Assembly: GCF_007785815.1 (NCBI RefSeq)
Contig: NZ_VNIM01000006.1
Coordinates: 1 to 64,000, forward strand
Source of the DNA: Alterirhizorhabdus solaris
GTDB lineage: Bacteria > Pseudomonadota > Alphaproteobacteria > Sphingomonadales > Sphingomonadaceae
Length of the DNA stretch: 64,000 nucleotides
Reading direction: 5' to 3'
In this document: positions 54,161 to 62,513 of the stretch, piece after piece
How the letters are laid out: each line of letters opens with the position of its first letter
How positions within the stretch are numbered: position 1 is the stretch's first letter
Notes under the pieces: model-generated
The model's database searches: none
What the model was told of the DNA's origin: nothing
The model's input: only the letters and a program-made list of their open reading frames with translations
Program-made: the position numbers and the translations under genes

Positions 54161-55768
54161 CTAGACCCGCTCCTTGGTCGCGGTGAAGCGGATCGCCGGG
54201 TTGCGCTGGCTCACATAGCCCAGTTCCCAGTCGTCCTTGGCCATGAACACCGGCTCGCCATCATGGTCGCTCGCCATCGCGCCGCGATGGTCGGCGGCGA
54301 AGCCCTTCATCACGACCGCGTCGTCGGAGGCGATCCAGCGCGCGGTCTGGTAAGGGGACGGCTCCAGCCGGGCATCCACCTTATACTCATGTTCCAACCG
54401 CGAGATCAGCACCTCAAGCTGCAACTGCCCGACCACGCCGACGATCATCGCCGCCCCCAGCGACGGGCGGAACACCTGCACCACGCCCTCCTGCGAAAGA
54501 TCGTCGAGCGCCTTGTTGAGCTGCTTGGTCTTGGTCGGATCGACCAGTTGCACGCGGCGCAGAATCTCCGGCGCGAAATTGGGCAGGCCGGTGAAGGTGA
54601 TGCCGGTGCCCTCGCTCAGCGTGTCGCCCACCCGCAGCGTGCCGTGGTTGGGGATGCCGATGATGTCGCCCGGCCACGCCTCGTCCGCCACCTCGCGGCT
54701 CTGCGCGAAGAACAGGATCGGGCTGTGCACCGCGATCGGCTTGCCCGTGCCCGACTGGTTCAGCTTCATCCCCCGACGGAACCTGCCCGAGCACAGCCGC
54801 ATGAACGCCACGCGGTCGCGGTGCTGCGGGTTCATGTTCGCCTGCATCTTGAAGATGAACCCGCTGACGAGCGGCGAATCGGGATCGACCGGCGCCGGGC
54901 TGGCCGGCTGCGGACGGGGGCTGGGGGCCAGATCGCGCAGCGCGTCGATCAACTCGGCCACGCCGAAATCCTTGAGCGCGGATCCGAAATACACCGGCGT
55001 CAGGTCGCCGTTGCGGTATTTCACGGGATCGAAGCCGGCATAGCCGCCCACCGCCAGCTCCGCCTCCTCGCGCAGCTTTTCCAGCGCCGGCCCGGACACC
55101 AGCGAATCGAGGCGCGGGTCGTCCAGCCCGTCCACCGGCTCGACATGGCCGGAGAAACGGCGCTCGGCATCGGGCAGCAGCAGCCGGTGCCCGCGCAGGT
55201 CGTACAGCCCCTCGAACAGCCCGCCCATGCCGACCGGCCATTCCATCGGGCAGACGTCCAGTTGCAACTGGTCGGCGATCTCGTCGAGCAGCTCGAAGGT
55301 GTCGCGCCCCTCGCGGTCGATCTTGTTGACGAAGGTGATGATCGGCACCGAGCGCAGCCGGCACACCTCGAACAGCTTGCGTGTCTGCGGCTCGATGCCC
55401 TTGGCCGCGTCGATCACCATCACCGCCGAATCGACCGCCGTCAGCGTGCGATAGGTATCCTCGCTGAAATCCTCATGGCCCGGCGTGTCGAGCAGGTTGA
55501 AGGTGATGTCGTCATAATCGAATGTCATCACCGAGGACGTGACCGAGATGCCGCGCTGCTGCTCGATCTTCATCCAGTCCGATCGCGCGCGCCGCGCGGC
55601 CCCACGCGCCTTCACCTCGCCCGCCATGTGGATCGCGCCGCCGGCGATCAGCAGCTTCTCGGTCAGCGTGGTCTTGCCGGCGTCGGGGTGCGAGATGATC
55701 GCGAAGGTGCGCCGGTCTGGGCGCCCGGTCGGACGGTCGGTGGCGCTATCGGGGGCGCGGTCGGTCAT
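54161..55768 (-). CDS. prfC: Peptide chain release factor 3
   Basis: This 535-residue translational GTPase removes RF1/RF2 from the ribosome after peptide release. Its G motifs are clear: SHPDAGKTT (about 26-34), DTPGHEDF, and NKIDREGRD. The switch region and the C-terminal domains with YKVDARLEPSPYQTARW match RF3 rather than EF-G. Length is normal. A single gene without operon partners; it converges on the DUF2254 gene with 13 bases between them. Confidence 0.97.
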   Translation of the reverse strand: MTDRAPDSATDRPTGRPDRRTFAIISHPDAGKTTLTEKLLIAGGAIHMAGEVKARGAARRARSDWMKIEQQRGISVTSSVMTFDYDDITFNLLDTPGHEDFSEDTYRTLTAVDSAVMVIDAAKGIEPQTRKLFEVCRLRSVPIITFVNKIDREGRDTFELLDEIADQLQLDVCPMEWPVGMGGLFEGLYDLRGHRLLLPDAERRFSGHVEPVDGLDDPRLDSLVSGPALEKLREEAELAVGGYAGFDPVKYRNGDLTPVYFGSALKDFGVAELIDALRDLAPSPRPQPASPAPVDPDSPLVSGFIFKMQANMNPQHRDRVAFMRLCSGRFRRGMKLNQSGTGKPIAVHSPILFFAQSREVADEAWPGDIIGIPNHGTLRVGDTLSEGTGITFTGLPNFAPEILRRVQLVDPTKTKQLNKALDDLSQEGVVQVFRPSLGAAMIVGVVGQLQLEVLISRLEHEYKVDARLEPSPYQTARWIASDDAVVMKGFAADHRGAMASDHDGEPVFMAKDDWELGYVSQRNPAIRFTATKERV

Positions 55769-55853
55769 GGATGAAGTCCGGGAGCAAAAGGGATCGTGCG
55801 GCGCGATAGCGATTCGGCCGGCGGATTGCCACCCGAGCGCGTGCCCCGCCCCT

Positions 55854-56243
55854 TCAGCCCAGCAGCAGCGCGCGCCGATTGAGGTGATGACCCAGCGCCA
55901 CCAGCCCGACGCCGACGATCGTCAGCCCCGTCTCGCCGATGCCATGCTCCACGGTGAGCGCAGCGCCCATCAGCGCCAGCCCGCACACGCCGACCAGCGC
56001 CGGCAGCGTCGCGCGGTGCCGCAGCCAGCCCCGCCCCAGCGCGATGGCGGCAAGCCCCATCGCCAGCGCCAGCCCGACCTCGTGGATCATCGGGTGCAGC
56101 AGCAGCCCGCCGGCCGATGCCAGCAGGGTGAGCAGCACCGCGCTGGCAAGGCAGTGGACGAGGCACAGGCCGGACAGGCCGATCGCCACGCGATCGAGCC
56201 ACGACTTGTCCCGCCGGCGTGTGATGATCTTGGCCTCGGCCAC
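55854..56243 (-). CDS. MerC-domain membrane protein
   Basis: This is a 129-residue protein with four hydrophobic helices and the MerC-type cysteine motif LSGLCLVHCLA near residue 30. MerC proteins transport mercuric ions; chromosomal relatives in sphingomonads usually sit beside zinc-uptake regulators instead. GTG 56243 is chosen because AAGGAG precedes it by six bases; an ATG at 56297 falls inside a dyad and is less likely. The upstream dyad may be a Zur-type operator. It is divergent from ctaA. Confidence 0.78.
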   Translation of the reverse strand: MAEAKIITRRRDKSWLDRVAIGLSGLCLVHCLASAVLLTLLASAGGLLLHPMIHEVGLALAMGLAAIALGRGWLRHRATLPALVGVCGLALMGAALTVEHGIGETGLTIVGVGLVALGHHLNRRALLLG

Positions 56244-56287
56244 CGTCCGCTCCTTCGTTGCCCCGGCTCTGCCACTACGGAAGCGAA

Positions 56288-56300
56288 GATACAACATATC
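56288..56300. promoter_or_regulatory. Zur-like dyad upstream of the MerC-domain gene
   Basis: GATACAACATATC has inverted GATA/TATC arms around CAACA and stands out as AT-rich. On the minus strand the extended TGATATGTTGTATCT resembles Fur-family (Zur) boxes such as TGTTATAATATAACA, but the match is partial. It lies 45 bases before the GTG start. Confidence 0.35.
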
Positions 56301-56375
56301 ATTCGCACGCCGGTTGCATCGCCGATGCTGCGGCCCGCATTTGCGCGACGGCGGTGGAGGGCGTAATCGCGCGCC

Positions 56376-57431
56376 ATGTCGCTTGCCCGCCCCGCCGCTT
56401 CTTCGCCACGCCCCCGCGCCATCGCCCGCTGGCTGCTGGTCGTTGCCCTGATGGTGTTCATGATGGTCGTCGTCGGCGGCATCACCCGGCTGACCGAATC
56501 GGGCCTGTCGATGACCCGGTGGGAGCCGATCGCCGGCACCGTGCCGCCGCTGAACGAGGCGCAATGGCAGGCCGAGTTCGATGGCTACAAGGCGACGCCC
56601 GAATATCGCAAGATCAACCGGGGCATGTCGCTGGGCGAGTTCAAGGGCATCTTCTTCTGGGAATATCTGCACCGGCTGATCGGGCGGACGATCGGCATGG
56701 TCTTCGCCCTGCCCCTGCTGTGGTTCTGGTGGCGGCGCGCGATCCCGGCGGGCTACGGCCGGCGCCTGCTGCCGTTGCTCGCGCTCGGCGGATTGCAGGG
56801 CGCGATCGGCTGGTGGATGGTCACCTCCGGGCTGGTCGACCGGCCGGACGTGAGCCACCTGCGCCTCGCCACGCACCTGATGGCGGCGCTGTTCATCTAT
56901 GCCGGGCTGATCTGGACCGCGCTGGACCTGTTCGCCCTTGCGCGCGATTCCACGGCACGGCCGGCGCGGCTGCCGGGAATCGGCATCCTCGCGCTGGCGC
57001 TGCTGGCCGTACAGATCATGCTCGGCGCGTTCACCGCCGGGCTGGATGCGGGCTATGCCTATTCCAGCTGGCCGCTGATGGGCGACACGCTGTTCCCGGC
57101 CGGCGGCTGGAACGCAGCCGCCTCCGCGCTCGCCAACCTCGTGAGCAATCCGATCGTGGTGCAGTTCGTCCATCGCTGGTTCGCGTGGGTCGCGGCGGCG
57201 GGCGTGCTGCTGCTGGCCTATCGCGCCCGCCAGGCGGGAGCGACCGGCGCCGCCCATGCGATCAGCACGGCGGTGGCGCTCCAGATCGCGCTTGGCATCG
57301 CCACGCTGCTGAGCGGGGTCGCGATTCCGATCGCGGTGGCGCACCAGGCGACGGCGGCACTGCTGCTGGCGGGCGTGATCGCCGCCAGCCATCGGCTCGG
57401 CCACATGGCCAAAAGCGTCGCGGTATCTTGA
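56376..57431 (+). CDS. ctaA: Heme A synthase, CtaA/COX15 type 2
   Basis: This 351-residue protein oxidises heme O to heme A for cytochrome c oxidase in the inner membrane. It has about eight transmembrane helices with paired heme-ligand histidines: FFWEYLHRLIGR, HLRLATHLMAA, VVQFVHRWFAW and AVAHQATAA. The longer loops (TRWEPIAGTVPPLNEAQW...) are typical of the alphaproteobacterial/mitochondrial type. A hairpin at 57498-57530 separates it from rplM. Confidence 0.95.
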   Translation: MSLARPAASSPRPRAIARWLLVVALMVFMMVVVGGITRLTESGLSMTRWEPIAGTVPPLNEAQWQAEFDGYKATPEYRKINRGMSLGEFKGIFFWEYLHRLIGRTIGMVFALPLLWFWWRRAIPAGYGRRLLPLLALGGLQGAIGWWMVTSGLVDRPDVSHLRLATHLMAALFIYAGLIWTALDLFALARDSTARPARLPGIGILALALLAVQIMLGAFTAGLDAGYAYSSWPLMGDTLFPAGGWNAAASALANLVSNPIVVQFVHRWFAWVAAAGVLLLAYRARQAGATGAAHAISTAVALQIALGIATLLSGVAIPIAVAHQATAALLLAGVIAASHRLGHMAKSVAVS

Positions 57432-57497
57432 TACCTCTCGCGAAAAGCCCGGTTTTGCTTGACTATCCGGGCCTCCGCCGCCATTAGCGCCCCGTCA

Positions 57498-57530
57498 GCG
57501 CCGCCCCTCGGGGTGGCGCGCTTTCGTTTT
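57498..57530 (+). terminator. Terminator or leader hairpin between ctaA and rplM
   Basis: GCGCC-G-CCCC (57498-57507) pairs with GGGG-T-GGCGC (57510-57519), followed by GCTTTCGTTTT. It can terminate ctaA transcription or, if the ribosomal promoter lies upstream, act as an attenuator in the rplM leader. Confidence 0.55.
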
Positions 57531-57549
57531 ATCCGAGAGGTCCGCGCAC

Positions 57550-58029
57550 ATGAAAGCGCTCATGAAGACCACGAAGTCGGCGACCCCGTCGACCGTGGAA
57601 AAAAAGTGGCTCCTGATCGACGCCGAGGGTCTCGTCGTCGGCCGGGTCGCCAGCATCATCGCCAACATCCTGCGCGGCAAGCACAAGGCCAGCTTCACCC
57701 CGCACCTCGATTGCGGCGACAACGTCGTCGTCATCAATGCGGACAAGGTGCGTTTCACCGGCCGCAAGATGCAGGACAAGCGCTACTACAAGCACACCGG
57801 CTATGCCGGCGGCATCAAGGAAACCAGCCCGGCCAAGGTGCTCGAAGGCCGCTTTCCCGAGCGCGTGCTTGAAAAGGCCGTGGAGCGCATGATCCCGCGC
57901 GGCCCGCTCGGTCGTGAGCAGATGCGCAACCTGCGCCTGTTCTCCGGCACCGAGCACCTGCACGGCGCGCAGAACCCCGAGATCCTCGATATCGCGGCGA
58001 TGAACCGCAAGAACAAGGTGGGCGCCTGA
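57550..58029 (+). CDS. rplM: 50S ribosomal protein L13
   Basis: The 159-residue protein is L13, an early-assembling 23S rRNA-binding protein of the large subunit. Hallmarks are [43 protein letters not shown] and [15 protein letters not shown]. The ATG at 57550 is used; ATG 57562 is an alternative nearer the usual N-terminus. rpsI follows with an overlapping TGATG, the conserved rplM-rpsI operon. Confidence 0.98.
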   Translation: MKALMKTTKSATPSTVEKKWLLIDAEGLVVGRVASIIANILRGKHKASFTPHLDCGDNVVVINADKVRFTGRKMQDKRYYKHTGYAGGIKETSPAKVLEGRFPERVLEKAVERMIPRGPLGREQMRNLRLFSGTEHLHGAQNPEILDIAAMNRKNKVGA

Positions 58030-58598
58030 TGTCCGATAACCGCCAGTCGCTGAGCGACCTCGCCGCGCTGACCAACGCGCCGGCCCCCGCCGCTGCCCCC
58101 GTGACCGACACCTATTCTGCCACCGACGACGCACAGGGCACCGACGAGGCACCCGCCTACGAGGCCCCGCCGCTGCCGACGATGCCGCTGCGCGAGCAGG
58201 AAATCGACGCGCAGGGCCGCGCCTATGCCACCGGCCGCCGCAAGGATGCGGTCGCCCGCGTCTGGCTGAAGCCGGGTTCGGGCAAGATCACGATCAACGG
58301 TCGCGATCAGGAAGTCTATTTCGCACGCCCCACGCTGCGCCTCGTCATCAACCAGCCGTTCGGCGTCGCCGACCGCGCGGGTCAGTATGACATCGTGTGC
58401 ACGGTGAAGGGCGGCGGTCTTTCCGGTCAGGCCGGCGCGGTTAAGCACGGCATCAGCCAGGCGCTGACCCGTTACGAGCCGGTGCTGCGCGCCCCGGTGA
58501 AGGCAGCGGGCTTCCTCACGCGCGATCCGCGCGCCGTGGAGCGCAAGAAGTACGGCAAGGCGAAGGCCCGCCGCAGCTTCCAGTTCTCGAAGCGCTAA
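58029..58598 (+). CDS. rpsI: 30S ribosomal protein S9 with N-terminal extension
   Basis: The C-terminal about 125 residues are canonical S9 ([30 protein letters not shown] ... [17 protein letters not shown]), whose basic tail reaches the ribosomal P site. The first about 60 residues are an Ala/Pro/Asp/Glu-rich acidic extension absent from E. coli S9 (130 residues); alphaproteobacterial S9 proteins are often longer, but this one is at the long end. It is coupled to rplM by a one-base overlap and followed by a strong terminator. Confidence 0.97.
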   Translation: MSDNRQSLSDLAALTNAPAPAAAPVTDTYSATDDAQGTDEAPAYEAPPLPTMPLREQEIDAQGRAYATGRRKDAVARVWLKPGSGKITINGRDQEVYFARPTLRLVINQPFGVADRAGQYDIVCTVKGGGLSGQAGAVKHGISQALTRYEPVLRAPVKAAGFLTRDPRAVERKKYGKAKARRSFQFSKR

Positions 58599-58616
58599 AT
58601 CTTACCATCTCTTTCC

Positions 58617-58660
58617 GAAAAGGGCGGTTCTGCGCAGGCGGGGCCGCCCTTTTCGTTTCG
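58617..58660 (+). terminator. Intrinsic terminator of the rplM-rpsI operon
   Basis: GAAAAGGGCGG (58617-58627) pairs perfectly with CCGCCCTTTTC (58644-58654) across a 16-base loop, followed by GTTTCG. The T-stretch is built into the 3' arm. It lies 18 bases after rpsI. Confidence 0.85.
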
Positions 58661-58838
58661 GTGGCGGCCGTGCCTGCCGCACGGCCACGGGTGCTGCGTC
58701 CTGCCGAAACGCTCAGGGAGAAGACCAGCCGTCCCGCGCTGGACCTGCCAGCCCCGGCGGGCCGACGCCCGATGATCGGCGGACGGTCGATAGCCGGGCG
58801 TCGAAATCGACATCTCGCGACGAAACCTGCCCCATATT

Positions 58839-58942
58839 CACCCCGGACCTGTTCCGGGTCCGCGCGCCGGCAGCGTTGTGTCGAAGGCTTCGCGGCGTGT
58901 TGCTCGTTCAATAATCGCCCCCGGAACGGGCCTGGGGTGACG
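58839..58942. repeat. Long inverted intergenic repeat, second copy
   Basis: Between the rpsI terminator and the metallophosphoesterase gene (58661-59000) there is no gene. The arms CACCCCGGACCTGTTCCGGG (58839-58858) and CCCCCGGAACGGGCCTGGGGTG are degenerate inverted copies of each other and of the repeat at 42988-43093. About 50 unrelated bases lie between the arms. Confidence 0.6.
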
Positions 58943-59000
58943 CATTTTCAAGGCGTCGGTCGTTACCCCGTCGGTCGATCCGGTTCAGCTTCTGGCGAGG

Positions 59001-59744
59001 TCACGCTGTCGCCATCTCCCGCACGCGCACATCCAGCGCACCGTTCTCGATCGTCAATTCGTTGAACGAGGGGGCGGCGGTGCGGAGCCGTTCGGAGAGC
59101 GTGCCGGCGCCGATCAGCCGCAGCGGCGTACCATCGGCGTTCCACATTACGTCGAACGGATCGTGGACGTGGCCGCTCAGCACCGCATCGGCCCCGGCCT
59201 GCGCCAGCGTGTGCAGCGCCTCGATCCCGCGCAGCGTCTCGCCATGCCCTTCGGAGGCGCCCTCGTCGGTCAGCGGGTGGTGGCAGGTGACGAGCGCCAG
59301 CCTCCCGCGCGGGCATAGCCGCAGCCGCTCGACCGCCTCGGCGAGGCTCCGCTTGCTCACCACGCCCCACGACCAGTTGAGCCGCCATTGCGCCCGTGCC
59401 GTCGTCTTCAACGGCACCAGCCACAGGCCGGGCAGATCGAGCGGCTTCTCGAACGCGCGCTCGATCCGGTCGAACCGGCGATAGGGCCAGAACATGCGGG
59501 CGATCGGGTTGTGATAGGGCAGATCGTGGTTGCCCGGCTCCACCGTCACCGGCACGCCGAGCGTGGCGAGCCATGCGCCCGCGGCCTCATATTCGGCCGA
59601 ACGCGCGCGCATGGTGAGATCGCCGGTGATGACGACCGCGTCGGGCGTCTCGGCGGCGACGCGTTCGGAGAACCACGCGATCGCTTCCTCGTCCTCCCGG
59701 CCGAAGTGGAGGTCGGAGACGTGGAAGATGCGGGTGCGTGTCAT
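59001..59744 (-). CDS. Calcineurin-like metallophosphoesterase
   Basis: This 247-residue protein shows the full set of dinuclear metal motifs: DLHFG (near 11), VVITGDLTMR, EPGNHD, VTCHHPL and SGHVHD. It should hydrolyse a phosphoester such as a cyclic nucleotide, nucleotide or lipid phosphate; the family is too broad to name the substrate. No signal peptide, so cytoplasmic. It is transcribed alone, facing the ribosomal operon terminator. Confidence 0.92.
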   Translation of the reverse strand: MTRTRIFHVSDLHFGREDEEAIAWFSERVAAETPDAVVITGDLTMRARSAEYEAAGAWLATLGVPVTVEPGNHDLPYHNPIARMFWPYRRFDRIERAFEKPLDLPGLWLVPLKTTARAQWRLNWSWGVVSKRSLAEAVERLRLCPRGRLALVTCHHPLTDEGASEGHGETLRGIEALHTLAQAGADAVLSGHVHDPFDVMWNADGTPLRLIGAGTLSERLRTAAPSFNELTIENGALDVRVREMATA

Positions 59745-59977
59745 CCCTCATCAAAGCCGCAGCCCCCCGCCGGTTCCGCCACGCGGCGCGGGCGACGGCG
59801 TGCCGGTCCGCACAGGCTATGATCTGAGTCACAGGATCTCGAACGAATATGTCTATAGCGGATCTTGCGTCGCGGCAGGCGGCGGGGTCACGGCCCCGCC
59901 GGTCACCCTATGCCTGTTTCTCGCGAACGTCGGTTGTCCGGTCGATCCGGGCGGTGTTCCCCGGGGAGGGCGCGGCA

Positions 59978-60577
59978 ATGTGGCGGGTAATCGGATGCTG
60001 GGCGGCGGTGGCGGCACTCGTTCTCGGTACGCCGGGCATGGCACGCGGCGCGTCGCCCGCCGCCGCCGTGCCGGCCGCCGGTGAGATCGATTCGCCCGAT
60101 GCGATCGTGTGCCAGTTGCTCAGCGGTTGCCCGTCGTCCGAGGCGGTCGCCCCGCCCACGGCGCGCGGCGGCCGGGTGACGAACACGCGCGGCTTCTCGT
60201 TTCAGGAAAAGCCGGCCGAGCCGCCGCCCGCCCCGGCCACCGGCCGCTACGATCTGCGTATCGGCTTCGTGTTCGCCTCGGCCGAACTGACCCCGGCGGA
60301 CCGGATGCGCGCCGGCGCCTTTGCTGCCGCGCTGCGCGATCCGCGCATCGTCGATCGCCGCATCAGGATCGAGGGGCATACCGATTCGGTGGGCGGCGAT
60401 AGCGCCAATCTCGATCTGTCCCGCCGCCGCGCCCGCGCGGTGGGCGAGGCGCTGGTGGCCGCCGGGATCGACGGATCGCGCCTCGACCTGGAAGGCTATG
60501 GCGCCCGCCGCCCGCTGCCGGACATGCCCGCAGACTCGGGCGCCAACCGGCGGGTGATCGCGACCCTCGCGATGTAG
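59978..60577 (+). CDS. OmpA-like peptidoglycan-binding protein
   Basis: The protein (199 residues) has a signal peptide (MWRVIGCWAAVAALVLG...ARG) and a linker rich in Ala/Pro, then an OmpA C-terminal domain from about residue 90 (IGFVFASAELTP, IEGHTDSVGGDSANLDLSRRRARAV, LEGYGARRPL). The Asp and Arg that contact diaminopimelate are in the expected places. The ATG at 59978 gives a sensible signal peptide; an upstream in-frame extension to 59849 does not. It likely anchors the outer membrane to peptidoglycan. Confidence 0.85.
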   Translation: MWRVIGCWAAVAALVLGTPGMARGASPAAAVPAAGEIDSPDAIVCQLLSGCPSSEAVAPPTARGGRVTNTRGFSFQEKPAEPPPAPATGRYDLRIGFVFASAELTPADRMRAGAFAAALRDPRIVDRRIRIEGHTDSVGGDSANLDLSRRRARAVGEALVAAGIDGSRLDLEGYGARRPLPDMPADSGANRRVIATLAM

Positions 60578-60583
60578 CGGTGC

Positions 60584-60615
60584 GGGCGGCCGGGGTGATG
60601 ATCCCCGGGCCGCCC
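60584..60615. terminator. Bidirectional hairpin between convergent genes
   Basis: GGGCGGCCGGGG (60584-60595) pairs with CCCCGGGCCGCCC (60603-60615) with a single bulged base and a seven-base loop. It lies between the stops of the OmpA-like and DUF885 genes. No T-run. Confidence 0.5.
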
Positions 60616-60634
60616 GGCCATCCGTCGAGAGCGG

Positions 60635-62458
60635 TCAGCCTGCCTGCGCGGCCGTGCGCTCCGTCACCACCCGTTCCAGCAGCGTCAGCGGCATCGCACC
60701 GTCCGCCAGCACCTCGTGGAAGCGCTTGATGTCGAAGCGCTTGCCCAGCGTCTTTTCCGCCCCCGCCCGCGCGCGCAGCCAGGCGGCATGGCCCACCTTG
60801 TACGAACAGGCCTGCCCGGGCTGGGTGCAGTACCGCTCCACCTCGCGCTGCGAGCGCGGGCGGACGAAACCGACCGTCTCGACCATATAATCGGTCGCCT
60901 TCTCGCGATCCCACCGCTTGGTGTGGATGCCGGTATCCACCACCAGCCGCGCGGCGCGGAACAGGAAGGACTGGAGGTAGCCCGCCCGTTCCAGCGGCGT
61001 CGCATAGCCGCCAAGCTCGTCCGCCAGCTGCTCGGCATAGAGCGCCCAGCCTTCCAGATAGGCGCCGTAGAAGCCGATCTTGCGCAGCAGCGGGATATCG
61101 CCCGACCCCTGCGCGATGCTGATCTGCAGGTGATGGCCGGGCAGCGCCTCGTGATAGGTGAGCGAGGGCAGGCTGTATTTCGGCCAGTCCGCCACCTCCT
61201 TCAGGTTGATGAAGTAGATCGCCGGGCGCGATCCATCGAGCGCCGCGCTCTTGTAGTAACCGTTGGAGGCGCCGTCCTGGATCTCCACCGGCACTGCGCG
61301 GATCTCCAGCGGGGCGCCGGGGATGTGCCCGAACGCACGCGGCAGCTTCGCCGCCATGCCCTGCACGCCCCGGTTGAGCGAGGCGATCAGCTCGGCCCGG
61401 CCCGCCGGCGTATCGGGGTATAGCTGTGCCGGATCGCGGTTCAGCGCACCCAGCCGCTCGGCGATCGTGCCCTTGGTCAGGCCCTGCCCCTTCAGGATGC
61501 GATCCAGCTCGGCGGACAGTTCTGCCACCTGCGCCAGCCCCATCCGGTGCACCTCCTCGGGCGAGAGGGTGGTGGTGGTCGCCTCGGCCAACGCCGCCGC
61601 ATACAGCGCCTCGCCGTCGGGCAGCCGCCACACGCCTGCGCCGGGGCGGGTCTGACGGCGCAGGTCGCCCACCAGCGCGATCTGTCGGTCGAGCGCAGGG
61701 TGGATCCGGGCGGTGACGATGCCTGCCGCGCGCGCCTGCCACTCTCCGGCGATGCCCTTGGCCTTTGCGCGATCGGCGAGCGAGCGCACCAGCTGGCTTT
61801 CCGCCACCGGCGCGGCGCGCAGGCGCTGCATCTGCGCCAGTGTGAGATCGAGCGCGAAATCGGGCGCGATGATGCCACGCGTCGCCCGCGCGCGCTGCAC
61901 GGCGGTGTCCTGATCGAGCACGACCGCGAACGCTTCCAGCCGGGCGAGGTACGCCTCGGCATCGGCCTTCGTGGCGATCACATGGGTGTCGTTGAGGAAA
62001 TCGGGGGTGTTATAATAGGCGCCGCCCTGCTGGAAGATGCGATAGGGGCGGATCACCGAGTCCAGCCCGAACCGCTCCGGCGCCACCGTGTCGAGCCGCT
62101 GGGATTCAAGGATCACCTCGCGGTTGAGCACGGCGGCAGGGGACAGGCCGGCGACGGGGATCGCCTCCAGTTCGGCGATCCAGCCCTTGGTCTGCGCCAG
62201 ATTGCGCCGCAGCCCCTCGTCCGAGGCGTCGTCCAGCCGGCGCCGCGCCTCGGCATGCGTGCCCTTGTCCAGCCCCAGCGAAGTCGCGAACTCGGGTGAG
62301 CGGGTGAGTATGCCGTCCATGATCCGGTCGAACAGCGCGTTCAGCCGGGCATCGCCCGGCGTGGCGGCAGTGGTGGCGGCGGCGGAGGCCGGTGTTGCCG
62401 GCAGCGCGAGTGCGAGCGCGGCGGCGCTGCTTCCGGTCACGAAGGCGCGACGATCCAT
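60635..62458 (-). CDS. DUF885 family exported hydrolase
   Basis: This 607-residue protein begins with a twin-Arg-like leader (MDRRAFVTGSSAAALALALP), suggesting Tat or Sec export. DUF885 proteins are M32/M3-like putative zinc carboxypeptidases; the metal motif here is TYHEALPGHHLQ (HExxxGHH). Downstream blocks GFYGAYLEGWALYAEQLADELG and QACSYKVGH are also conserved. Substrate is unknown. It is followed upstream on the same strand by the DUF481 gene, 55 bases away. Confidence 0.9.
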   Translation of the reverse strand: MDRRAFVTGSSAAALALALPATPASAAATTAATPGDARLNALFDRIMDGILTRSPEFATSLGLDKGTHAEARRRLDDASDEGLRRNLAQTKGWIAELEAIPVAGLSPAAVLNREVILESQRLDTVAPERFGLDSVIRPYRIFQQGGAYYNTPDFLNDTHVIATKADAEAYLARLEAFAVVLDQDTAVQRARATRGIIAPDFALDLTLAQMQRLRAAPVAESQLVRSLADRAKAKGIAGEWQARAAGIVTARIHPALDRQIALVGDLRRQTRPGAGVWRLPDGEALYAAALAEATTTTLSPEEVHRMGLAQVAELSAELDRILKGQGLTKGTIAERLGALNRDPAQLYPDTPAGRAELIASLNRGVQGMAAKLPRAFGHIPGAPLEIRAVPVEIQDGASNGYYKSAALDGSRPAIYFINLKEVADWPKYSLPSLTYHEALPGHHLQISIAQGSGDIPLLRKIGFYGAYLEGWALYAEQLADELGGYATPLERAGYLQSFLFRAARLVVDTGIHTKRWDREKATDYMVETVGFVRPRSQREVERYCTQPGQACSYKVGHAAWLRARAGAEKTLGKRFDIKRFHEVLADGAMPLTLLERVVTERTAAQAG

Positions 62459-62513
62459 GAGCTATTCCCCTGATTTCATTCGGAACCCCTCGTTCGGGGC
62501 GATTGCCCGCGTT

